From Streptomyces roseifaciens (GTDB lineage Bacteria; Actinomycetota; Actinomycetes; Streptomycetales; Streptomycetaceae): 64,000 nt of DNA. The DNA is taken from contig NZ_LNBE01000004.1 in assembly GCF_001445655.1 (NCBI RefSeq), positions 3,316,420 to 3,380,419 of the forward strand, written 5' to 3'. Shown here piece after piece: positions 43,938 through 52,453 of this stretch (its first letter is position 1; each line of letters starts with the position of its first letter). Both the position numbers and the translations under genes were made by a program. The notes under the pieces are model-generated. The model was not told the origin of the DNA. It saw only the letters and a list, made by a program, of their open reading frames with translations, and made no database searches.

Positions 43938-45242
43938 TCAGGCGCTCTCGGCGGACGGGGCGGCGCGGCGGCGGCGCACGACCACGAAGACGGCGGTGCC
44001 CACGGCGAGGGTCGCGCCGACGCCGATCACTCCGGCGAGCCCGCCGGAGATGCGCTCGTCGGCGACGTCCTTGACCTGGTAGTCGGCGAGGGGGGAGTCC
44101 TTGGCGGCGTGCTCCTCGGCCTTGCTGTCGATGCCCTTGTCTTGCGCGACCTTTTCCAGCCCGTCGGGGCTGGAGGAGGCGTAGTAGCTGACGCCTCCGG
44201 CACAGACGAGCGCGACGCCGAGCCCGGCGACCCACAGGCGCCGCGCGGACCGGGGCGCCGCGGCGGGCCTCGCGCCGTCGAGCGCGGGGGACGCCTGCGT
44301 CCCCGCAGGCTCCGCACCGGCCGCGCCCACCGAATCCGCCGCGACGGCGCCCGGCCGGTGACCGCCTGCCCGGCGGTGCCCGCCTTCCTCAAGCCCGTCC
44401 GGCACCGCCGGATCACGCCGCTCGGGCTGGTCGCCGTCGTGGCGGAGAGGAGATGCCGGGCCCCCCGGCGCCGTGGACGCCTCCGAAGCTGCAGGCCCGG
44501 CCGCGCCGTCCGGCACGGCCAAGCCGCCCCGCCCGGGCTGGTCGCCGTCGCGGCGGGGAGAAGTCTCCGGCGCCGTGCGCAGTTCCAGGGGCCGGATCAG
44601 GTCCCGCGCGCCGTGGATCAGGTCCGGGCGGACCGCTGCCACCGCGCTGACCGTCAGGGCCGTGATCGCGGCCTCGCCCAGGCCGATGAGGGCGTGGACG
44701 CCGACCATCGCGGTGAAGACCTTGCCGACCGGCACGTCCGTCGTGCCGCCGACCGCGTAGATCAGGGTGAACGCGGCGGCCGCGGCCGGGACGGAGACGA
44801 GGGCGGCGGCGAAGGAGGCCGCGGTCAGGCTCGTGCGCCCGCGTGGCAGCACCTTCACCAGGGTGCGGAACACGGCGTACGCCACGACGGTCGTGACCAC
44901 GCCCATGACGCTGATGTTGACGCCGAGCGCGGTCAGCCCGCCGTCGGCGAAGAGGACGCCCTGCATGAGCAGGACGACGGATATGCAGAGCACGCCCGTG
45001 TACGGCCCGACGAGGATCGCGGCGAGCGCGCCGCCGAGCAGGTGCCCGCTCGTGCCCGCCGCCACGGGGAAGTTCAGCATCTGGACGGCGAAGATGAACG
45101 CCGCGACGAGCCCCGCGAGCGGCGCGGCCTTGTCGTCGAGTTCGCGCCGGGCGCCGCGCAGGCTCACGGCGACGGCGCCGGCGGCGACCACGGCCGTGGC
45201 GGCCGAGACGGGCGCGTCGATGAATCCGTCCGGTACGTGCAT
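43938..45242 (-). CDS. cbiM: Cobalt/nickel ECF component CbiM fused to a CbiN-like domain, with repeat-derived linker, 434 aa
   Basis: Residues 1 to about 215 are CbiM: MHVPDGFIDAPVSAATAVVAAG carries the metal-binding N terminus, and helices with LGGALAAILVGPYTGVL and LMQGVLFADGGLTALG follow. Residues about 335-425 are the CbiN/PDGLE domain (SSPDGLEKVAQDKG, then VIGVGATLAVGTAVFVVV). The linker at about 225-305 is unusual. It contains SPRRDGDQP and SPLRHDGDQP units, each followed by AVPDG, which are translated copies of the intergenic mosaic repeat (44340-44560). No cobalamin riboswitch is evident upstream. ATG 45242 follows AAGGAG. Confidence 0.9.
   Translation of the reverse strand: MHVPDGFIDAPVSAATAVVAAGAVAVSLRGARRELDDKAAPLAGLVAAFIFAVQMLNFPVAAGTSGHLLGGALAAILVGPYTGVLCISVVLLMQGVLFADGGLTALGVNISVMGVVTTVVAYAVFRTLVKVLPRGRTSLTAASFAAALVSVPAAAAAFTLIYAVGGTTDVPVGKVFTAMVGVHALIGLGEAAITALTVSAVAAVRPDLIHGARDLIRPLELRTAPETSPRRDGDQPGRGGLAVPDGAAGPAASEASTAPGGPASPLRHDGDQPERRDPAVPDGLEEGGHRRAGGHRPGAVAADSVGAAGAEPAGTQASPALDGARPAAAPRSARRLWVAGLGVALVCAGGVSYYASSSPDGLEKVAQDKGIDSKAEEHAAKDSPLADYQVKDVADERISGGLAGVIGVGATLAVGTAVFVVVRRRRAAPSAESA
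44366..44560. repeat. Mosaic repeat R5, two copies inside the cbiM-N coding sequence
   Basis: CGGCGGTGCCCGCC...GGCACCGCCGGAT near 44372-44412 is followed by a copy of the third module near 44425-44446 (GGTCGCCGTCGTGGCGGA). A second, more degenerate A-type segment lies near 44498-44515, and another module copy lies near 44536-44559 (GGTCGCCGTCGCGGCGGG). Read in the minus frame these give DGDQP and AVPDG peptides. The frame stays open, so the insert was tolerated. Confidence 0.75.
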
Positions 45243-45294
45243 GACGTCGCTCCTTCGTCACCGTGGCCAGAACCGCTCGATGATAGGGGCGTTC

Positions 45295-45321
45295 TGCAAA
45301 GCTCTCGCAAGAGCTTGTGCA
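45295..45321. promoter_or_regulatory. Palindrome in the divergent cbiM / DHA2 exporter promoter region
   Basis: AAGCTCT (45299-45305) and AGAGCTT (45310-45316) flank CGCA, with TGCA before and GTGCA after, making an imperfect 27-bp dyad. It lies 53 bp upstream of the cbiM start (which reads leftward). It may bind a metal or other regulator; nothing supports a specific family. The 181-bp gap otherwise shows GC-rich low-complexity sequence. Confidence 0.4.
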
Positions 45322-45403
45322 CTGCTTCTGCGCGCCCCTCGCTCACCCGCGCGCCGCCCCGGGCGGCGGCAACGGCGGCGGCCCCGGTGGCGGCCCCGGC
45401 CCC

Positions 45404-45422
45404 CTGCCCGAATGCTGGGCAG
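45404..45422 (+). promoter_or_regulatory. Dyad abutting the DHA2 exporter start codon
   Basis: CTGCCC (45404-45409) and GGGCAG (45417-45422) flank a seven-base centre and end one base before ATG 45424. There is no Shine-Dalgarno sequence. The dyad could be an operator, or a hairpin overlapping the initiation region. Confidence 0.35.
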
Positions 45423-45423
45423 T

Positions 45424-47472
45424 ATGACCACGGCCCCCGCGCCCCCGGCGAACGTCCCCGCGGCCCCGCCGCCGCTCGGTCGCCGCCGTACGAACCTGGT
45501 CTTCGTCACGATCGTGCTCGGCATGCTGCTCGCGGCCCTCGACCAGACGATCGTCTCCACGGCGCTGCCGACGATCGTCGCGGACCTGGGCGGCGGCGGG
45601 CACATGGCGTGGGTGGTCACGGCGTACCTGCTCGCCGAGACCGTCTCGACCGTCCTGGTCGGCAAGTTCGGCGACCTCTTCGGCCGGAAGGTCGTCTTCC
45701 AGCTCAGCGCCGTCGTCTTCACCGCCGGATCGGTCTTCGCGGGCGTCGCCAACTCCATGATGATGCTGATCGCCGCGCGCGCCCTGCAGGGCATCGGCGG
45801 CGGCGGTCTGATGGTCACCGCCATGGCGCTGATCGCGGACGTCATCCCGTTGCGCGAGCGCGGCAAGTACCAGGGCGCGCTGGGCGCGGTCTTCGGCGTG
45901 ACGACGGTCGTCGGCCCGACCCTGGGCGGCGTCTTCACCGACCACGCGACCTGGCGCTGGTGCTTCTACGTCAACGTGCCCGTCGCGATCGTGATGGTCG
46001 TCATGGCGGCCCGCACGATCCCGGTGGTCCGCTCGGCGGTGCGGCCCGTCATCGACTACCTGGGCATCGCCCTGGTGGCCGCCGGCTCCTCCGCGCTGGT
46101 CCTGGGCCTGGAGTGGGGCGGCAACACGTACGCGTGGAGCTCGGCGGTCATCGTCGGCCTGTTCGCGGGTGCGATCGCCCTCCTGGCGGGCTTCGTCCTG
46201 GTGGAGCTGCGGGCGAAGGAACCGATGCTCCCCATGCACCTGTTCCGCAATCCCGTCTTCACCGTCTGCTCCCTCCTCAGCTTCATCGTCGGCTTCGCGA
46301 TGCTGGGCGCGCTGACGTACCTGCCGACGTACCTGCAGTACGTGGACGGGGTGTCGGCCACCATGTCGGGCGTGCGGGCGCTGCCGATGGTCGCCGGGCT
46401 GCTGGGCGCGTCCATGCTCTCGGGCATCGTCGTCAGCCGCACCGGCCGCTACCGGATGTTCCCCATCGCGGGCATGGCGGTGATGGCGCTGGGCCTGTAC
46501 CTGATGTCGACGATGGGGGCGTCCACGGGTGCGTGGCTGGAGTCGCTGTACATGTTCGTGCTGGGCGTGGGCATCGGGCTGGCGATGCAGGTGCTGACGA
46601 TCGCCGTGCAGAACACCGTCCCGTACCACGAGCTGGGCACGGCCACCTCGGGCGTCACGTTCTTCCGCACGCTCGGCAGCGCCTTCGGCACGGCCATCTT
46701 CGGCACGCTCTACAGCAACCAGCTCAAGCCCAATCTGGTGGAGGCGCTGGCCCGCTCGCCCGGTGTGCCGCCGTCCGCGGTGATCAGCCCGCAGGGGCTG
46801 GCCGCGCTGCCGGCGGAGCAGGCGCGGCCGGTCGTCGACGCGTACGCGGAGACCGTGAACTACGTCTTCCTGTGGGTCGTGCCGGTGGCGCTGGCGGGCT
46901 TCGTCGCCGCGTGGTTCCTCAAGGAGGTGCCGCTGCGCGACAGCGCGCGGGCCGGTGCGTCCGACATGGGCGAGGGCTTCGCGGCCCCGGACTCCGCGGA
47001 GGCGGAGCGGCAGCTGGAGCGGGCGGTGGCGGGCGTCATGCGCAAGGCGAAGGGGCCGGTGAGCCGTCAGGTCCTGGCGGAGTCGGGCAGCCCGCTCGGC
47101 CCGGCCGAGGCGTGGACGCTGGGCCAGATCCACTGGCGCCTGCGGGTGCGCGGCGAGGCGGCGCTGTCGTCGGTGGCGGCCGCGCACCGGATGCCGCCGG
47201 AGGTGCTGAAGCCGGTCTTCGCCCGCGCGGCGGAGGCCGGGTACGCGCGCGTGGACGGCGACCGGCTCTCGCTGACGCCCGCGGGCGAGGCGGAGATCGA
47301 GCGGCTGGGCACGACGTGGCGCGCGTGGCTGGCCGCGCGCCTGGACGACTGGGACGTCGGCGACCCCGAGGACCGCGCCCGCCTCGACCGCGCCCTGGAC
47401 GCGGTGGCGGAGCGGCTGCTGGAGGAGGCGGAGGCCGCGGAGGAGGAGGGGCTGGAGCGGATCGCCGTGTAG
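45424..47472 (+). CDS. DHA2-family drug exporter with fused C-terminal winged-helix-like domain, 682 aa
   Basis: Residues 1 to about 500 form a 14-TM DHA2 transporter: LAALDQTIVSTALPTIVADL in TM1, GKFGDLFGRK (motif A), RALQGIGGGGLM and TVVGPTLGGVFTD (motif C). After TM14 at about 480-500, roughly 155 more residues follow. They contain a helix-rich part with MRKAKGPVSRQVLAESG and then LSSVAAAHRMPPEVLKPVF, ARAAEAGYARVDGDRLSLTP, and AGEAEIERLGTTW, which has the shape of a MarR/PadR-like winged helix (recognition helix, wing and LTPAGEA segment). The C terminus is acidic. Such exporter-regulator fusions occur in actinobacteria. It is divergent from cbiM. Confidence 0.9.
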   Translation: MTTAPAPPANVPAAPPPLGRRRTNLVFVTIVLGMLLAALDQTIVSTALPTIVADLGGGGHMAWVVTAYLLAETVSTVLVGKFGDLFGRKVVFQLSAVVFTAGSVFAGVANSMMMLIAARALQGIGGGGLMVTAMALIADVIPLRERGKYQGALGAVFGVTTVVGPTLGGVFTDHATWRWCFYVNVPVAIVMVVMAARTIPVVRSAVRPVIDYLGIALVAAGSSALVLGLEWGGNTYAWSSAVIVGLFAGAIALLAGFVLVELRAKEPMLPMHLFRNPVFTVCSLLSFIVGFAMLGALTYLPTYLQYVDGVSATMSGVRALPMVAGLLGASMLSGIVVSRTGRYRMFPIAGMAVMALGLYLMSTMGASTGAWLESLYMFVLGVGIGLAMQVLTIAVQNTVPYHELGTATSGVTFFRTLGSAFGTAIFGTLYSNQLKPNLVEALARSPGVPPSAVISPQGLAALPAEQARPVVDAYAETVNYVFLWVVPVALAGFVAAWFLKEVPLRDSARAGASDMGEGFAAPDSAEAERQLERAVAGVMRKAKGPVSRQVLAESGSPLGPAEAWTLGQIHWRLRVRGEAALSSVAAAHRMPPEVLKPVFARAAEAGYARVDGDRLSLTPAGEAEIERLGTTWRAWLAARLDDWDVGDPEDRARLDRALDAVAERLLEEAEAAEEEGLERIAV

Positions 47473-47592
47473 GCGGCCCTGCGGGGGCCCCGCAGGGGTG
47501 GTCGGCGGCGCGGGAGGCCACCCCGGGCTGCGCGAACCGGCCGGGGGCGTTTCCCCACTCAGACGGGTGAATTAATCAGAATATACGCACAT

Positions 47593-47611
47593 TTGACCCG
47601 TGCTTGGTCAA
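47593..47611 (+). promoter_or_regulatory. TTGACC/GGTCAA dyad upstream of the HNH nuclease gene
   Basis: TTGACC (47593-47598) and GGTCAA (47606-47611) form a perfect dyad with a seven-base centre, 59 bp before ATG 47670. The surrounding AATTAATCAGAATATA stretch is AT-rich for this genome. TTGACC could serve as a -35, with no good -10 at the usual distance, or as an operator. Confidence 0.45.
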
Positions 47612-47669
47612 TTCCTCATGACGCGCCACATCGGCACCCGCAGCACAGCAACGCCTGAGGAGATGCGTC

Positions 47670-48509
47670 ATGCGCCGGTACAGACGCCTGGGAATCGCCT
47701 TCGCCATCGCCGCCACCGTCGTTCCGGCGGCCCTCCCCGGGACGGTCGCCCGGGCCACGCCCCCGCCGGAACCCGTCACGCCGCAGGCCGGGCAGCAGGC
47801 CGGACGGCACCAGCACCGGGCCCCGCTGGACTTCGACGAGAACGACTGCGAAGGGCCGGCCGCGGACGAGGGCGACATCTACACGCGGCCTCCCCAGACC
47901 GGGAACCCGCCGACCACGCCCGCGGGCCGCAGCCTCCCCCTGAAGTGGCCCCGGAACCTGCCGGACCGCAAGGAGGCCGTGCGCATGCTGGGCGAGCTGA
48001 AGGTCAAGCCCTTCAGCAGCACGGGCTACCACCGCAAGCGCTTCGGCTCCGTCTGCTGGGTCCAGCACGGCGTCGACCGGTGCACCACCCGGCAGATCGC
48101 CCTCAAGTTCCAGTCCGTCGTCCCGGCGACGCTCGACGGCCGGTGCAAGGTCGTCGGCGGGCGGTGGCACAGCGAGTACGACAACAGGGACATGGCCGAC
48201 CCGGCGCACGTCGACATCGACCACGTCGTACCGCTGCGGCACGCGTGGGGGTCCGGCGCGCGCAGCTGGACGGACAAGAAGCGGCAGGAGTTCGCCAACG
48301 ACCTGGCCGCCTCGCCGCAGCTGATCGCGGTGTCCACCTGGGCCAACCGGCGCAAGGGCGACAAGGGGCCGGAGAAGTGGATGCCGGTCGCCGGCGCCGA
48401 GTGCCTCTACAGCCAGGCGTGGATCGGGGTGAAGGACTACTACGGGCTGTCCGTCACCCGGAAGGAGAAGGCCAAGCTGCAGCAGGTGCTGGCCGGCTGC
48501 AAGAAGTGA
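47670..48509 (+). CDS. Secreted HNH-type nuclease (GmrSD/DUF1524-like), 279 aa
   Basis: Residues 1 to about 30 are a Sec signal peptide (RLGIAFAIAATVVPAALPG then ARATPPP, cleavage near ARA). The mature protein carries the nuclease core HVDIDHVVPLRHAWGSGARSW, where D-H-V-V-P-L is the conserved histidine-metal motif of DUF1524/HNH enzymes, and ANDLAASPQLIAVSTWANRRKGDKGPEKW matches the later N-R-x-K motif. Four Cys suggest disulfides, as for an extracellular enzyme. ATG 47670 follows GAGGAG. It probably degrades DNA outside the cell; phosphate scavenging or DNA recycling during development are possible. Confidence 0.9.
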   Translation: MRRYRRLGIAFAIAATVVPAALPGTVARATPPPEPVTPQAGQQAGRHQHRAPLDFDENDCEGPAADEGDIYTRPPQTGNPPTTPAGRSLPLKWPRNLPDRKEAVRMLGELKVKPFSSTGYHRKRFGSVCWVQHGVDRCTTRQIALKFQSVVPATLDGRCKVVGGRWHSEYDNRDMADPAHVDIDHVVPLRHAWGSGARSWTDKKRQEFANDLAASPQLIAVSTWANRRKGDKGPEKWMPVAGAECLYSQAWIGVKDYYGLSVTRKEKAKLQQVLAGCKK

Positions 48510-48555
48510 CCCGAGGCCCGGGCGGCAGCCGGGCCGAGGCGGCCGGGCGGTGCTG

Positions 48556-49752
48556 CTACAGCGCCGCCCGGCTCCCCGTGGTCACCGGCGCCGTCGCCGT
48601 GGCGGCGCGCTCGGCGGCCTCCGCGACCTGGGCCGCCGTCAGGACGTAGCCCGTCTCCGCGTCCGCCGTGGAGCGGGCGAAGACCACGCCGTAGACCCGG
48701 CCGGAGGGCGTCAGCAGCGGGCCGCCGGAGTTGCCCGGGCGGATCGTGGAACGGACCGAGTACACCGTGCGCGTGGTGACGCCGTCGCCGTAGATGTCCT
48801 GGCCCTTGGCCCGGAGCTCGTTGGCGACCGTGGCCGCGCGGATGTCGAGGCCGCCGTTCTGCGGGAAGCCCGCGACGACCGCCGCGTCCCCGCGCTTCGC
48901 GGACTTGTCGAACGGCAGCACCGGCGCCTTCAGGCCCGGCACGTCCAGGACGGCGACGTCCGCCCTCGGATCGAAGAGGACGACCTTCGCCCGGTACGCC
49001 TTGCCGACGCCGCCGACCCGCACGGTGGGGCTGTTCACCCCCGCCACGACGTGGGCGTTGGTCATCACGTGCTGCGCGGCGTAGACGAAGCCGCTGCCCT
49101 CCTGGCCGCGGCGGCCCTCGCCCGTGTCCGCGACGCCCTCGACCTTGACCACGCTCTCCTTGGCCGCCTTCGTCGCGGCGGGCGTGACGGCGTCGCCCGA
49201 GGGCTTCGGCACGCTCGTCGCCGGCTCGTTCTCGAAGGGGTTGAAGACCTGCGGGAAGCCCGCGCCGTTCAGGGCGTCCGTGGTGCGGCTGAACCAGGTC
49301 GGCGCCTGCTCCGGCATCGCCTTCTGGACCGCGCCCAGCAGCGTCGACTCCCTGATCTGCCGGGCGAGCAGCGGCGAATTCGCCGAGACGAGCACGCTCG
49401 CCGCCACCCAGCCGACCAGCAGCACGGCCAGGGAGTTCACGGCGGCGCCGCCGACGCCGTCGACGCCGCGGACCGGGGCCCACGTCAGGCGGCGGCGCAG
49501 GCCGTAGGCGAGGCGGGCGGCCAGGGCGTGGCCGATCGCCGCCGGGACGAGGACGACCAGGACCGCGACGACCGCGGCGGTGGCGGTCCCCGCCTCGAAG
49601 GGCTCCAGGGCGAACGGCAGCGCCCACACGCCGATGACGGCTCCGCCGAGGAAACCGGCGAGCAGCACGACGCCGGCCACGAGGCCGCGGCGGAAGCCGG
49701 AGACGGCGTAGCCGAGGACGACGAGCAACAGCAGCAGATCGAGCAGGTTCAA
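48556..49752 (-). CDS. MarP-like membrane-embedded serine protease (CvpA + trypsin-like), 398 aa
   Basis: Residues 1 to about 130 are a CvpA-like domain with four hydrophobic segments (LLDLLLLLVVLGYAVSGFRRG, VVLLAGFLGGAVIGVWAL and others). Residues about 195-380 form the trypsin-like domain with His234 (TNAHVVAG), Asp265 (ADVAVLDV) and Ser342 (RPGNSGGPLL). This is the architecture of mycobacterial MarP, a periplasmic protease important for acid and oxidative stress. The TTG start at 49752 follows AAGGAAAGG. The gene lies on the minus strand; no operon partner is visible. Confidence 0.92.
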   Translation of the reverse strand: MNLLDLLLLLVVLGYAVSGFRRGLVAGVVLLAGFLGGAVIGVWALPFALEPFEAGTATAAVVAVLVVLVPAAIGHALAARLAYGLRRRLTWAPVRGVDGVGGAAVNSLAVLLVGWVAASVLVSANSPLLARQIRESTLLGAVQKAMPEQAPTWFSRTTDALNGAGFPQVFNPFENEPATSVPKPSGDAVTPAATKAAKESVVKVEGVADTGEGRRGQEGSGFVYAAQHVMTNAHVVAGVNSPTVRVGGVGKAYRAKVVLFDPRADVAVLDVPGLKAPVLPFDKSAKRGDAAVVAGFPQNGGLDIRAATVANELRAKGQDIYGDGVTTRTVYSVRSTIRPGNSGGPLLTPSGRVYGVVFARSTADAETGYVLTAAQVAEAAERAATATAPVTTGSRAAL

Positions 49753-49905
49753 CGCGGAGCCCTTTCCTTCGCGCGCGCCCCCGAACGCGCCCACGGGTTC
49801 GTTGGCCCGTGGACTTGGGAAAACGCGGGTACGGCGGGCGGCGGTTCCCAATCCGGTCGAATTCATGGCGTACGCCACGTTGCCGCCGGGGCGCGGGGCG
49901 TACGA

Positions 49906-50105
49906 CCACGGTGCGCTCGGCACCGCCGGGCTCGTCGCGTGCGGCCGCGCTCCCCCAGCCACCGCTGGGAGGTGCCCCCGGTCGCGGCGGGGGAAGGGCC
50001 CCGGTCCCACCCCCGTGAGGGACCGCCGCTGCCGCGGCAAACGCCGCGGCCCGGCGGTGCCGGCCCACCCGCACGGGTGAGGGGCACCGCCGGGCCGCGG
50101 TCGCG
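49906..50105. repeat. Mosaic repeat R6 with nested hairpin
   Basis: CGGCACCGCCGGGCTCGTCG near 49919 resembles the A module; it then reads into a third-module-like GTCGCGGCGGGG near 49981. Between them sits CTCCCCCAGC, an inverted repeat CCCAGC (49954-49959) with GCTGGG (49964-49969), and GGTGCCCCC, which I recall as a separate common Streptomyces element. A perfect 18-bp inverted repeat follows: CCGCGGCCCGGCGGTGCC (50044-50061) and its complement (50083-50100). It ends 15 bp before the MMPL stop and is that gene's terminator. No gene is seen in the wider gap, 49753-50115, apart from the start region of the protease. Confidence 0.75.
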
Positions 50106-50115
50106 AAAGGGCGGG

Positions 50116-52332
50116 TCAGGCCTTGACCAGTTCCCGGTCCTCGTCCGCCTCCGGCGACTTCGGCGCCCCGGGCGTCTCGAGCCGCTTCTGCAGGCCCTCG
50201 CCCTCGACGTCCACGTTCGGGAGGATCTTCGCGAGCCACCCCGGGAGCCACCAGGCCGACTTCCCGAGCAGGGCCAGCACCGCCGGCACGATCGCCATCC
50301 GGACCACGAACGCGTCGAAGAAGACCGCGATGGCCAGGCCGAAGCCGATCATCTTGATCATCTGCTCGGACGAGCCGATGAAGCCGGCGAAGACGCTGAT
50401 CATGATGACGGCCGCGGCCGTCACGACCCGCGCCCCGTGCTTGAAGCCGGTCACGACGGCCTGTCCGGGCCGCTCGCCGTGGACGAACGCCTCGCGCATC
50501 CGCGTCACGAGGAAGACCTCGTAGTCCATGGCGAGGCCGAAGACGACGCCCACCATGAAGATCGGCATCATCGACATGATCGGGCCGGTCTCCTCGACCC
50601 CGAAGAGCGAGCCGAGCCAGCCCCACTGGAAGACCGCCACGACGGCGCCCAGCGCGGCGATCACCGACAGCAGGAAGCCGAGCGCGGCCTTCAGCGGCAC
50701 GAGCACCGAGCGGAAGACGACCATCAGCAGCAGGAAGGCCAGGCCCACGACCAGCGCCAGGTAGGGCAGCAGGGCGTCGTTGAGCTTCTGCGAGACGTCG
50801 ATGTTCATCGCCGTGGCGCCGGTGACGAGCACCTCGGCGCCGGTGTCGGCCTTGAGCGAGTCGCCCTTGTCGCGGATCGCGTGGACGAGGTCCTCGGTGT
50901 CCTTGCTGGTGGGCTTGGACTTGGGCACGACGGTGAGCATGGCCGTGTCACCGGCGGGGTTGAAGTGCGCCGGGGTCACGGTGGCGACGTTGTCCAGGCC
51001 CTTGAGGGTGTCGCCGACCTTCTGCGCGGCACCCTTGCGGTCCTTGGCGTCCGCCACGTCCGTGATGACCATGAGCGGGCCGTTGAAGCCCGGGCCGAAG
51101 CCCTCCGACAGCAGGTCGTACGCCTTGCGCTGCGTGCTGCTCTTGGAGGCCGCGCCGTCGTCCGGGAGGCCCAGTTCCAGCGAGGCCGCGGGCACGGCGA
51201 TGGCGCCCAGGCCCAGCACGCCGGCCACGAGCACGAGCACCGGCTTGCGCAGGACGAAGCGGGCCCAGCGGGTGCCCATGTTCGGCTTGTCGCCGTCGGC
51301 TGCGTCCGGCCCGGCCTTGCGGACCTTGCGGGCGAGCACCTGCTTGCCGGCGAAGCCGAGCAGGGCGGGGATGAGCGAGAGCGCGATCAGCACCGCGATG
51401 GTGACCGTGCCCGCCGCGGCCATGCCCATCTTCGTCAGCATGGGGATGTTGACGACCATGAGGCCCGCGAGCGCGATGACGACGGTCAGGCCCGCGAAGA
51501 CCACCGCGGATCCGGCCGTGCCGACGGCCCGGCCCGCCGCTTCCTCGCGCTCACGGCCTTCGGCCAGCTCCGCGCGGTAGCGGGAGACGATGAACAGCGC
51601 GTAGTCGATGCCGACCGCGAGGCCGATCATCATGGCGAGCGTGGAGGTGTTGCTGGAGAGGTCCAGCAGCGGGGCGAGCGCGGCGATGGAGGAGACGCCG
51701 ATGCCCACGCCGATGATGGCCGTCAGGAGCGGCAGCCCCGCGGCGACCAGCGAGCCGAAGGTGATCAGCAGGACGACCGCGGAGACCGCGATGCCGATGG
51801 CCTCGGAGCCGCCCTCGGGCATCTGCTGCAGGACGCTGCCGCCGACCTCGACGGTCAGCCCGGCGTCGCGGCCGTGCTGCTGGGCGTCCTTGAGGTTGGT
51901 GCGCGAGTCCTCGGTCAGCTCGTCGGCCTTGACCTTGTACGCGGCGGAGGCGTAGCCGGTGGTGCCCGCCGGGTTGACGGTCTGGCCGACGAACGGGTCG
52001 GCGGCCTGGGCGACCTGCGGGCTGCGCTTGAGCTCGCCGATGACCTTCTCGACGGCCGCCTTGTTCTTGGCGTCGGTGAGCTTCTGGCCCTCGGGGGCCT
52101 TGAAGACGATGCGGGCGGAGGCGTTCTGCTCGTTGTTGCCCGGGAAGCGCTTCTCCAGCAGGTCGAAGGCGCGCTGCGCCTCGGTGCCGGGTATGGAGAA
52201 GTCGTTGTTGGTGGACTTGGACGCCGTGGCGGCGCCGAAACCGGCGAGGACCAGCAGCGCCACCCATATCAGGGCGAAGTACCAGCGCCGCCGGAAGGCG
52301 GTACGGCCGAGTCTGTAGAGGAACGTGGCCAC
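50116..52332 (-). CDS. MMPL/RND-family membrane transporter, 738 aa
   Basis: Twelve hydrophobic segments arranged as 1+5 twice, with two large extracytoplasmic loops, define an MMPL protein. The N terminus RLGRTAFRRRWYFALIWVALL begins the first helix. Paired motifs GVGIGVSSIAALAPLL and VGIDYALFIVSRYRAEL are the MMPL signature around TM4 (GxDYALF), repeated in the second half as VVFGLAMDYEVFLVTRMREAF. MMPL proteins export lipids, siderophores or drugs. TetR-controlled copies in Streptomyces are usually for drug or lipid export. Transcription is downstream of the TetR gene, with a 121-bp gap. Confidence 0.93.
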   Translation of the reverse strand: MATFLYRLGRTAFRRRWYFALIWVALLVLAGFGAATASKSTNNDFSIPGTEAQRAFDLLEKRFPGNNEQNASARIVFKAPEGQKLTDAKNKAAVEKVIGELKRSPQVAQAADPFVGQTVNPAGTTGYASAAYKVKADELTEDSRTNLKDAQQHGRDAGLTVEVGGSVLQQMPEGGSEAIGIAVSAVVLLITFGSLVAAGLPLLTAIIGVGIGVSSIAALAPLLDLSSNTSTLAMMIGLAVGIDYALFIVSRYRAELAEGREREEAAGRAVGTAGSAVVFAGLTVVIALAGLMVVNIPMLTKMGMAAAGTVTIAVLIALSLIPALLGFAGKQVLARKVRKAGPDAADGDKPNMGTRWARFVLRKPVLVLVAGVLGLGAIAVPAASLELGLPDDGAASKSSTQRKAYDLLSEGFGPGFNGPLMVITDVADAKDRKGAAQKVGDTLKGLDNVATVTPAHFNPAGDTAMLTVVPKSKPTSKDTEDLVHAIRDKGDSLKADTGAEVLVTGATAMNIDVSQKLNDALLPYLALVVGLAFLLLMVVFRSVLVPLKAALGFLLSVIAALGAVVAVFQWGWLGSLFGVEETGPIMSMMPIFMVGVVFGLAMDYEVFLVTRMREAFVHGERPGQAVVTGFKHGARVVTAAAVIMISVFAGFIGSSEQMIKMIGFGLAIAVFFDAFVVRMAIVPAVLALLGKSAWWLPGWLAKILPNVDVEGEGLQKRLETPGAPKSPEADEDRELVKA

Positions 52333-52453
52333 GTGGAGTGGTGCTCCCGTCGATTCAGTGGATGAACAAGGGCATGGGGAACCAGCCCGACGACGAGAGC
52401 GGCGCGTCAGGTGGGCGGTGGGGGGAGGTGGGGGGAGGCGGAGAAGTGGGGGG

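Noticed and set aside
45243..45423. Cobalamin riboswitch before cbiM
   Set aside because: I looked for the usual long conserved leader and its B12-box-like core in this 181-bp gap and did not see it. Only a short palindrome is present.
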